Assembly: GCA_963974345.1 (NCBI GenBank)
Contig: CAXBBW010000002.1
Coordinates: 186,001 to 250,000 of the forward strand
Reading direction: 5' to 3'
Length of the DNA stretch: 64,000 nucleotides
Source: RHLJ01 sp963974345
GTDB taxonomy: Bacteria > Bacteroidota > Rhodothermia > Balneolales > Balneolaceae
Part shown: in pieces, positions 28,140 through 36,318 of the stretch
Layout of the letters: each line of letters starts with the position of its first letter
Numbering within the stretch: position 1 is the first letter of the stretch
Position numbers and translations under genes: made by a program
The notes under the pieces: generated by a model
What the model was told of the DNA's origin: nothing
Database searches by the model: none
The model's input: the letters and a program-made list of their open reading frames with translations, nothing else

Positions 28140-29785
28140 TAACCCTGACCGTTCAAGATGGAAGAGATTTGACTAGAATTTGTCAATAGATTTATGGCTT
28201 CCTTAAGTTGGTTATCGAACCGCAGTGTAGCTTCTTCTTTAGTTGATTGCCCTTTAAAACGTGATAATAGTTCTAAATATAAGGTCTTTCGAATTTGAGC
28301 TTCACTTTCAGTAAAATCATTCTTTTTCTCTTCTTGAATTAGCCCTTTTATCGCTTCTATATGATTACTAATCTCTTCGCTTTCTTCTTTGTTTGCAAGC
28401 TCATTAAGTAATAATTCGGAATCTGTTTTATATTGAAAATCTGTTTCTTCTAAAAACGCAATAAAACCATCGAAAACATTATCAGGAAGTCGTTGGGCTT
28501 CAAAACTACTGTTTTTAGATTCATACTGTGTGGCAAAATCAAAATAGCTACCTTCTTGAAATAGAGACACTTCTAGCAAACCTGGTATAGCTACAGAAGA
28601 TGAAACATCAGGTTCAATACCTCTTCCTTCTTTTACATCTCTACCATTTCGAGTTTTAAAGATTCGATTTGCAGTTACTTCTCTTGAAACTGATGCATTT
28701 CTACTTTGATGAGTATAAGCTAATGATTGAATACTTCGACCACTTGGTGTGTAATATCTTGAAATGGTGATCTTCATTGAAGTATTGTAAGGCATCGGCT
28801 TTACAATTTGCACTAAACCTTTTCCAAAACTTGTCTCTCCTAGAATCACCGCTCTATCTAAATCCTGAAGAGCGCCGGCTACCACTTCCGATGCACTCGC
28901 ACTGCCTCCATTCATTAGGATTACTACTGGCTTATTAAATAATATAGGTTCACGTGTTTCGTAAGCTTCGTTATATTCTGCTATTCTTCCTCTAGTCTCA
29001 ACAACGGTAATTCCAGGTTCTACAAACTTGTCGATAATAGCCACTGCTTCTTGTAGAATCCCACCGGGATTGTCTCTTAAATCTAGAACTAACCCTTCTA
29101 ATTCTCCTTCAGAGGAAAGCTCTTCGATAGAAGTTCGGATTTCATTGGCTGAATTAACTCCAAACTGAGCTAACCTTATATAACCAAATTCACTCGCTGA
29201 ACCTAAATGAGTTGTATGTGTTACATTCGTCGTTTCGATACTTGCCCTTGTCAATTCGAAATCGATAGGCTGATCAAATCCAAAACGTTGAATCGAAAGA
29301 AACAAACTTGAACCAATCTCACCTATCGTAAGAGTTTGAACTTCATCAGGCTGTAACCCTTCTGTTGAAACACCATTAATGGCAATTATTTGATCTCCGG
29401 CTCGAATCCCTTTTTGATCTGCTGGTCCTCCCTCTGTAGGTGCTACTATAACAATTTCCCCATCTCTGAAGCCTACTTCAATTCCAACACCAGCATAATT
29501 ACTTCGAGAAAATATCTCTGCTTGTTCATTTTGTGATTCGTTATAGAATACAGTGTAAGGATCAAGTGTCTCAAGCATTGCCTCCATTCCGTTTCTCATT
29601 AACAACTCAGGGTCAACTTCATCTACATATTCTAATGCAACATTCTCATACGCTTTACTGAAAATGGAAAAATTCTTTTTTATGAGGAAATAGATATCCG
29701 TGACTTGAAAAGCTACCGTACTTAAGCCTACCACAACTAATAATATGAACAGTTTACTTTTGGCTATTCTTTTCCTCATTGGCAC
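28139..29785 (-). CDS. S41 family carboxy-terminal processing protease
   Basis: This CtpA/Prc-type serine protease has 548 residues. A membrane anchor or uncleaved signal lies at about 11-33, a PDZ domain at about 90-180 (AGVGIEVGF... RAGDQIIAINGVS), and the protease domain at about 195-370. The expected nucleophile is S297 in MNGGSASASEVVAG, with K322 in GETSFGKGLVQ, 25 residues later as in E. coli Prc. A C-terminal helical extension of about 160 residues is rich in glutamate. It sits 1 base after the lytic transglycosylase gene, suggesting a shared role in envelope maintenance. Confidence 0.95.
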   Translation of the reverse strand: MPMRKRIAKSKLFILLVVVGLSTVAFQVTDIYFLIKKNFSIFSKAYENVALEYVDEVDPELLMRNGMEAMLETLDPYTVFYNESQNEQAEIFSRSNYAGVGIEVGFRDGEIVIVAPTEGGPADQKGIRAGDQIIAINGVSTEGLQPDEVQTLTIGEIGSSLFLSIQRFGFDQPIDFELTRASIETTNVTHTTHLGSASEFGYIRLAQFGVNSANEIRTSIEELSSEGELEGLVLDLRDNPGGILQEAVAIIDKFVEPGITVVETRGRIAEYNEAYETREPILFNKPVVILMNGGSASASEVVAGALQDLDRAVILGETSFGKGLVQIVKPMPYNTSMKITISRYYTPSGRSIQSLAYTHQSRNASVSREVTANRIFKTRNGRDVKEGRGIEPDVSSSVAIPGLLEVSLFQEGSYFDFATQYESKNSSFEAQRLPDNVFDGFIAFLEETDFQYKTDSELLLNELANKEESEEISNHIEAIKGLIQEEKKNDFTESEAQIRKTLYLELLSRFKGQSTKEEATLRFDNQLKEAINLLTNSSQISSILNGQG

Positions 29786-29786
29786 T

Positions 29787-31778
29787 TTATTTAATTTTTA
29801 ATAACTGACCAACAAAAATGCGTGACCCATTTAGATTATTAAGACTACGCAACTTAGAAGCCGATATTCCAAAAGATTCCGCTATTTCGCTAAGCGTATC
29901 ATTGGTTTTTACAGTGTATGTCACTGAGCCATCATTAGAAGTTGTAGTTGCTGAAGCTAGGAAAATATTCTCCCCTCTTTTTTGACGAGACTCAATATCC
30001 TGTTTTTCTCTAAACGAAAGTTCATTCACTTCCTCAAAATGAGCTTTCTTCGAGTTTGGAACATATAAACTTAAATTCTGCCCAACGCGAATTGTATTTC
30101 CTATTCCATTCCATGTTCTAATATTCCAAGCTCTTACATCATACCATTCAGCTATATGACCGATTGTATCTCCGGTTTTAACTTTATAGGTAAGTTTAGT
30201 AGAATTTGCTGGTACACTAACATTAGACCTAGAAGAAGATCTTGAAGTGTTTGTTCCACTTTGCTGATTTGTAGGGCGGTTTGCAGAAATTTTTGAGGCA
30301 CTTCCAGCAGGTAATGGTACTGCTAAAACTTGTCCAGGATAAATCACGTTCGAGAGATTATCATTACTTGCATAAATACCACTAACTGTTGTTCCATACT
30401 TTCGAGCTATCAATCCAATTGATTCCCCACTTCGAACTGTATGCATTGTTATACTTTGGCTAACAGACTCTTTTGGAATATCATCATAAGAAGCTAAGAA
30501 TTCTGATTTCTTACCTTTTGGAATTTTAAGTGGGTATTTATTTCCAGGAGGAGTTGCCCATCGTAACAATTCTGGGTTGTATTCTTTCAATTCGTCTGTT
30601 GAAATCCCTATGATTTTCGCCATTTCATCAAGTGGCATTAATCCATCTACTTCAACTAAATCGTAAGAATACGGTTCTCTTCCGTAGCTCTTTTTAAATC
30701 CAAATTCTTCTGGACTCAGATTAATCATTGTTGTAGCAATAAAACCAGGAACATATCCACGAGTTTCTCTTGGTAAGTAATTGTAAGCAGCCCAATAATC
30801 TTTAACTCCACCTGCCCTGTTAATTGCTCTATTTAAACCTCTTGGACTAATATTGTAATTCGCCATTGCTAGATGCCAATCACCCCAAATATTGTGCAAA
30901 TCTTTTAGGTGCCGAGCTGCTGCTCGGGTTGATTTTTCAGGATCTCTTCGTTCATCAATCCACCAGTTTACTTCCAATCCATAAACTCTACCCGTTGCTG
31001 CAATAAATTGCCACATTCCAACAGCAGCTGCCCAACTCCTTGCTGTAGGATTAATCCCACTTTCAATAAAAGACAGGTAGACTAATTCTGGTGGTAAACC
31101 TTCCTCTTTAAATATCTCATCCATCATCGGTTTATACACTTCTGCACGTTCTCTCCAAGTTTCCATTACCTCTGGTCTACGAAGTGTATAGTATACCAAA
31201 TGACGATTTACTTGAGAGTTTTGGACTAATGGAACTGCCGTTTTTTGAATCTCCGCATCTTTTGGAAATTCAAAATCTGCAGTTAACAAAGTTTCATCAT
31301 CAAGGAAGTCTTCCTGAATGGTAAAAATTTCTCCTTCAGGTTCATTTTCTGAATCAGTAATTCCGTAAAAATTTCGATACTCACCAACTACTGCCCTCGA
31401 TAACTCGGCGAACCTTCGATCGCTACGAATTTCGGGGTAATCATCTAAAAGCTCCTGTGAAGCAGCTACTGCATCATTAATAAAAGTTTCAGCTTGGATG
31501 GCATCCTGATCAACTTGAGCATCAAGAGCAAAAACGTGAAGACGATATATATCAGAGATTCTACTAATTATATCTTTCTGAAAGTTATCGAGCTCAGCAA
31601 GTGTAGGAGTTTCTGTTAACGTTTCTTCTTTTTCAACACCTTGCATAGGATTTGTATATGGTAAGAGCCTAAATGGCATATCTTTACCTTTAATAGTTGT
31701 GGTAGAATCCTGTGCATGTACTAAGCCAGAACCTGTAAAACACAGTATAAAACTAGCACATAGTATCTTCTTGATCAT
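29787..31778 (-). CDS. Membrane-bound lytic murein transglycosylase with LysM repeats (MltD-like)
   Basis: The 663-residue protein has a signal peptide (to about VHAQ), a helical N-terminal region, and a GH23-type transglycosylase domain at about 225-350. LSFIESGINPTA places the catalytic glutamate at E239, followed by AVGMWQFIAATGRVYGL and MANYNISPRGLNRAI. Three LysM peptidoglycan-binding repeats follow (about 445-490, 531-575 and 619-663). It lacks a lipobox cysteine at the signal peptide end, so it may be soluble in the periplasm rather than lipid-anchored. It should cleave glycan strands to 1,6-anhydromuropeptides. Confidence 0.94.
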   Translation of the reverse strand: MIKKILCASFILCFTGSGLVHAQDSTTTIKGKDMPFRLLPYTNPMQGVEKEETLTETPTLAELDNFQKDIISRISDIYRLHVFALDAQVDQDAIQAETFINDAVAASQELLDDYPEIRSDRRFAELSRAVVGEYRNFYGITDSENEPEGEIFTIQEDFLDDETLLTADFEFPKDAEIQKTAVPLVQNSQVNRHLVYYTLRRPEVMETWRERAEVYKPMMDEIFKEEGLPPELVYLSFIESGINPTARSWAAAVGMWQFIAATGRVYGLEVNWWIDERRDPEKSTRAAARHLKDLHNIWGDWHLAMANYNISPRGLNRAINRAGGVKDYWAAYNYLPRETRGYVPGFIATTMINLSPEEFGFKKSYGREPYSYDLVEVDGLMPLDEMAKIIGISTDELKEYNPELLRWATPPGNKYPLKIPKGKKSEFLASYDDIPKESVSQSITMHTVRSGESIGLIARKYGTTVSGIYASNDNLSNVIYPGQVLAVPLPAGSASKISANRPTNQQSGTNTSRSSSRSNVSVPANSTKLTYKVKTGDTIGHIAEWYDVRAWNIRTWNGIGNTIRVGQNLSLYVPNSKKAHFEEVNELSFREKQDIESRQKRGENIFLASATTTSNDGSVTYTVKTNDTLSEIAESFGISASKLRSLNNLNGSRIFVGQLLKIK

Positions 31779-31881
31779 AAATTTCTATAGATTAAATTTC
31801 GTTTAAGGTAATAATTATAGGCTTTAATTAGGAATGCAACTATTCAACAAAATTGCAACGAACAAGTATGCAAAAAAGCAT

Positions 31882-33612
31882 CTAAAAACTTGAACTATCT
31901 TCTTTTTTTGATTTTTTACTTTCTGTAAATGATTTTTCTACTCCTGTCCACTGCTGAACGATTGGCCAACGCCTTCCTCCTCCAAATGATTTTGCCGAAA
32001 CCTTAAGTCCTGGAGCTGTTTGATATCGCTTGTGTTCATTCCTGTCAACAAGACGAAGTATACGGTCTATTGTTGCTTCTTCGAAACCTTTGGAAAGAAT
32101 TTCTTCTCTTGATAATTGTTCCTCAAGATAGTATTTCAAAATGGAGTCTAAAGTTCCGTAATCTGGTAAAGAATCTGAATCTTTTTGATCTGGCCTTAAT
32201 TCGGCACTTGGTTCTTTAGTAATAATGGCATTTGGAATCATCTCCTTCTCATAAAATTCTTCGTTCAACCATCGGCACATTTCGTACACCTCGGTTTTAT
32301 ATAGATCTGAAATTACTCCCAAGCCGCCCGCCATATCACCATATAATGTACAATATCCTACTGCCGTTTCTGATTTATTACCCGTATTAAGAAGCATATG
32401 CCCAAACTTATTTGAGATTGCCATCAACAAATCGCCTCGCGTTCTACTTTGCAGGTTTTCTTCAGCAACATTGAACTTTGTCTCTTCAAAAAGAGGGTTT
32501 AATTGCTTCAAGTACGAATCAAATACTGGCTTTATAGCTATTTCTTTCAGTTCAACTCCTAAATTCTGAGCAAGCTTTTCCGAATCTGAAACACTTCCTT
32601 TGCTCGAGAATTCGGATGGCATTGTAACAGCAAGTACATGTTCAGCTCCAACTGCTTCTGCTGCAATTACACACACTAGTGCAGAATCTATACCGCCACT
32701 TAAACCCAAAATTACCTTTTTGCCCAGCTTAGATTTTGAAAGATAATCTCGAACTCCCAATACCAGCCCATCGAACATTGTTTTAATCGGGTTTGGGATC
32801 GAACGTTCACACTCGGCATATTTTCCTGCATCTAGATTTTGAGTTTCAGGATTGTAGTCAACATCTACAAAAGTTGATTTAAATCTCTCGTCGCGAGTTA
32901 CGATGAAACCAGTTGGATCAAGTACCAGCGAGTCTCCATCAAAAATAAGTTCTGTATTTGCACCAACCTGATTTACATAAAAAAGCGGTAAACCCAGTTC
33001 TCGTGCATGTTTCTGAAGCATTCCAACCCTTGAAATCGGTTTCCTTTTTGTAAATGGAGACGCAGAAATATTGATTATAGCCTGAGCTCCTTTTCCAGAT
33101 AGTATCTGAGCTGGGTTGGTGGAATAAGTATGATATTGTATTTCATTATCGTTAAACCAGATATCTTCGCATACTGTGATTCCAAACGAAATTCCATTTA
33201 TAACTACGGGTTCAAATTCGGTTCCTGGCTCAAAATATCTTAAATCATCAAATACATCATAGGTTGGTAGCAATGCTTTATGAACTCTTGCAATTTCCTT
33301 CCCATATTGAGCAACAATCGCCGAATTGAAACAAACTCTTCCAACTCCAGACAAGTTATCTGTAATTGAACCAAAAACGACCGCTGTTTCTTTCGTTGAC
33401 CGAATCACTTCTCGATTAACTTCATAACACATTTCTCGAAAAATTTTTCGTTCAATCAAATCCATTGGCGGATATCCACAAACTACCATCTCGGGAAGAA
33501 GTAGCATATCGATACCGTCTTTTTCTGCCTCTTGCATTGCCTCGAGAATCAGGGCTTGATTTCCGGGAAGGTCTCCAATAGTTGGATTAATTTGCTGAAG
33601 TCTGATGTTCAT
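31882..33612 (-). CDS. nadE: Glutamine-dependent NAD+ synthetase
   Basis: This enzyme makes NAD+ from nicotinate adenine dinucleotide, ATP and glutamine. The 576 residues hold an N-terminal nitrilase-type glutaminase domain with the Glu-Lys-Cys triad (E41 in LLLPEMVVCGYPP, lysine in VHKALLPTYDVFDD, cysteine in ITVCEDIWF). The C-terminal synthetase domain has the P-loop LGLSGGIDSALV and TGNKSETAVGYCTLYGDMAGG. The C-terminal 15 residues are serine/lysine-rich. It is the first gene of the minus-strand run and is divergent from a TonB receptor across 173 bases. Confidence 0.97.
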   Translation of the reverse strand: MNIRLQQINPTIGDLPGNQALILEAMQEAEKDGIDMLLLPEMVVCGYPPMDLIERKIFREMCYEVNREVIRSTKETAVVFGSITDNLSGVGRVCFNSAIVAQYGKEIARVHKALLPTYDVFDDLRYFEPGTEFEPVVINGISFGITVCEDIWFNDNEIQYHTYSTNPAQILSGKGAQAIINISASPFTKRKPISRVGMLQKHARELGLPLFYVNQVGANTELIFDGDSLVLDPTGFIVTRDERFKSTFVDVDYNPETQNLDAGKYAECERSIPNPIKTMFDGLVLGVRDYLSKSKLGKKVILGLSGGIDSALVCVIAAEAVGAEHVLAVTMPSEFSSKGSVSDSEKLAQNLGVELKEIAIKPVFDSYLKQLNPLFEETKFNVAEENLQSRTRGDLLMAISNKFGHMLLNTGNKSETAVGYCTLYGDMAGGLGVISDLYKTEVYEMCRWLNEEFYEKEMIPNAIITKEPSAELRPDQKDSDSLPDYGTLDSILKYYLEEQLSREEILSKGFEEATIDRILRLVDRNEHKRYQTAPGLKVSAKSFGGGRRWPIVQQWTGVEKSFTESKKSKKEDSSSF

Positions 33613-33785
33613 GTATTAAAGATAAGGGAATTTTAGACAGATTTTCATTGAATTACTACACTTTACGACTCATGAAAATATCGTAGGGAAGATTAAAGCT
33701 CCATAATAAAGGGATTTTTTTAATAATTCAGGAACCCTATGGCTCCCAAAGTGATTTATCATCACGAATCAAAAATTTTCTCTAT

Positions 33786-36149
33786 ATGCTTAACAAAGCT
33801 TTACTTCTATTTTCTTTTTTAATTCTACTAAATCAGCAGGCTTTTTCGCAATCAGGAACTCTTTCGGGTACAATTACCGACGCCCAAACTGGAGAAGTTT
33901 TAATAGGCGCTACTGTTATTCTTGAAGGGACCACAACTGGAGCAGCTACTAATATTGATGGACGATTTAATATCAAAAACATTCCTCCAAAAACCTATAA
34001 TATTCAAGCTTCTTACCTTGGTTACCAATCCTTAACACGTTACAATATTGTAATTCGTTCGGAGGGTAACATTGATATTAATTTTGAACTAGAAGCTGAG
34101 AATGAAATATTGGGTGAAGTTTTAGTTACTCCAAATCCCTTTATAAAAGAAAGTACAACACCGCTTTCTATTCAGAAATTAAATCAGGAAGAAATTACAT
34201 CCTATCCGGGTGGTAATAATGATATCGCTAAAGTGGTACAGACCTTACCCGGTGTTTCAGGGTCTGTAGGTGGATTTCGTAATGATGTTATAATTCGTGG
34301 GGGCGCGCCAAATGAAAATGTCTATTATTTAGATGGCATTGAAATTCCCAATATTAATCACTTTGCAACTCAAGGTAGCGCTGGTGGACCTGTAGGATTG
34401 CTTAATGTTTCCTTTTTTGAAGGTGTAACACTTACCTCTAGTTCTTTTGACTCAAAATATGACAACGTTCTATCTGGAGTTTTGCAGTTCGATCAACGAA
34501 ATGGAAATGCTCGCGAATTTCAAGGAAATTTTAGAGTTGGATCGAGTGAATCAGCACTTACACTTGAAGGACCACTATTTAAAGGCAGTAATGAAGAAAG
34601 TAAAACTACCGTAATTGCTTCGATTAGACGTTCTTATTTACAGTTCATATTTGGTTTGATTGGATTGCCTATTCTGCCGAATTACTGGGACTATCAATAC
34701 AAAGTAAATCACAAGATTGATAAAAATAATGAGATTCTTATAACAGGTCTTGGTTCTATCGATACTTATGAGGTAAATCCTCTTGATAAATACGATCCTG
34801 AACAACAGGCAACACAAGATCAAGTACCAATTATTGAACAAGAAACAAATACTGTAGGAATAAGCTGGAAACACCGATTCAATAACTCAAATGGATTACT
34901 CCAAACTACATTGAGCAATAACTTATTGAATAATCGTTTTTTCCGTTATGAGGATAATGTAAATGAACAGGGTTTATATTTCAAAAATGACTCCCGAGAA
35001 TTAGAAACTAAACTCCGTTCTCAGGTTTCCTTTTTTAAAGGTTCATGGACGTATAGCTCGGGCATTTCCATCCAAAATTTAGATTATTCCAACTCCACCG
35101 TAGATTTAATTATTACGAACGAGTTCAATACTGTTTTAAACTTTTATAGATATGGCGTTTTTGGTCAGGCATCTGGTGCATTATTAAAAAAACGATTAAA
35201 CGTTTCTTTTGGACTTAGAGCAGATGGAAATTCTTTCACTAATTCTGGTAATGAAGTTTACCGCACGTTGAGTCCTAGGATTTCTGGATCATACTCTTTA
35301 ACCGAGAATAGAAAGTGGACATTAAATGCTTCTTTAGGTAGATATTATAAAATTCCTACGTACACAATCCTTGGATATCAAAATAATTTGGGACAGTATG
35401 TAAATCAAAACAACGACTATATTAGAAGCGATCATGCTGTTGCTGGAGTCGAATATCTTTTTAATGAGCGATCTCGGGTAACTATTGAAGGCTTCTTTAA
35501 ATGGTATAGTAATTATCCAATTAGTATTCGTGATAGCGTTTCACTCGCAAATAAAGGCGCTGGGTTTGAAGTATTTGGAAGTGAACCTGTCATAGATTCT
35601 GGAAAAGGAAGGACCTACGGTACTGAACTATTATTTCAACAGAAATTTAACGGACGTATTTATGGAATCGCAGCATTTACATTTTATAAAAGCGAATTCT
35701 CTGGGCTAGATGGAGAGTTCAGGCCTTCACTTTGGGATAATAATATATTGATTTCACTACTTGGTGGATATAAGCTTCCAAGGAACTGGGATATTAGTGC
35801 AAGATTCCGATACTTAGGAAAAACACCATTTGTCCCTGTAGATCAAATTGCTACTTTGAATAACTATCCCTCAGAAATTTTTGATTACTCAAGACTTGGT
35901 GATGATAGATTAGATGCTTACAGTCAACTTGATATCCGTGGTGATAAGAAATGGAGTTTCAATCGCTTTAGTATCGACTTATTCCTTGAAATTCAGAACA
36001 TACTTGGTACAGTAAATCCCCAAACTCCTCAATATGGTTTGAATAGAACAGATACAGGAGAAATCATTACACCAAGAGAACTCGTTCAAGTAAACTTGGA
36101 AAACACAGCCAATATACTTCCTTCTATTGGTTTAGTAGTTAATTTTTGA
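33786..36149 (+). CDS. TonB-dependent receptor with carboxypeptidase-regulatory-like domain
   Basis: The 787-residue protein has a signal peptide (to about QAFSQ), a CarboxypepD_reg-like domain at about 25-110 (GEVLIGATVILEGTTTGAA... DGRFNI), and a plug domain at about 120-230 (LPGVSGSVGGFRNDVIIRGG... NENVYYLDGIEIP). A barrel follows, ending GLVVNF. It stands alone on the plus strand, convergent with a secreted nuclease-like gene across a repeat-like spacer. No partner or substrate clue is adjacent. Confidence 0.93.
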   Translation: MLNKALLLFSFLILLNQQAFSQSGTLSGTITDAQTGEVLIGATVILEGTTTGAATNIDGRFNIKNIPPKTYNIQASYLGYQSLTRYNIVIRSEGNIDINFELEAENEILGEVLVTPNPFIKESTTPLSIQKLNQEEITSYPGGNNDIAKVVQTLPGVSGSVGGFRNDVIIRGGAPNENVYYLDGIEIPNINHFATQGSAGGPVGLLNVSFFEGVTLTSSSFDSKYDNVLSGVLQFDQRNGNAREFQGNFRVGSSESALTLEGPLFKGSNEESKTTVIASIRRSYLQFIFGLIGLPILPNYWDYQYKVNHKIDKNNEILITGLGSIDTYEVNPLDKYDPEQQATQDQVPIIEQETNTVGISWKHRFNNSNGLLQTTLSNNLLNNRFFRYEDNVNEQGLYFKNDSRELETKLRSQVSFFKGSWTYSSGISIQNLDYSNSTVDLIITNEFNTVLNFYRYGVFGQASGALLKKRLNVSFGLRADGNSFTNSGNEVYRTLSPRISGSYSLTENRKWTLNASLGRYYKIPTYTILGYQNNLGQYVNQNNDYIRSDHAVAGVEYLFNERSRVTIEGFFKWYSNYPISIRDSVSLANKGAGFEVFGSEPVIDSGKGRTYGTELLFQQKFNGRIYGIAAFTFYKSEFSGLDGEFRPSLWDNNILISLLGGYKLPRNWDISARFRYLGKTPFVPVDQIATLNNYPSEIFDYSRLGDDRLDAYSQLDIRGDKKWSFNRFSIDLFLEIQNILGTVNPQTPQYGLNRTDTGEIITPRELVQVNLENTANILPSIGLVVNF

Positions 36150-36183
36150 TTTATCGTCGTTCTATTACACATTCCTCAGCACC

Positions 36184-36300
36184 CCTTCAGCAGGCTCGGG
36201 GGGCTTGGTTTGATGTAAATATTATAGCTAAAATTTCTAGGGACAGTGAGTTTGCCAATTGCAAGGTATGTGAGGATAGTGAGCCTGTCGAACTAGCCGA
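36184..36300. repeat. Repeat-like, G/C-richer convergent spacer with inverted arms
   Basis: Between the convergent receptor and nuclease-like genes, TTCAGCAGGCTC (36186-36197) and GAGCCTGTCGAA (36281-36292) form inverted arms matching at 10 of 12 positions. A near-direct repeat is also present: GGACAGTGAGTTTGCC and GGATAGTGAGCCTGTC. The segment is richer in G and C than its surroundings and looks like a degenerate dispersed palindromic element. A 69-codon frame across it appears to be spurious. Confidence 0.45.
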
Positions 36301-36318
36301 ACCCGCCGAATACACCCA

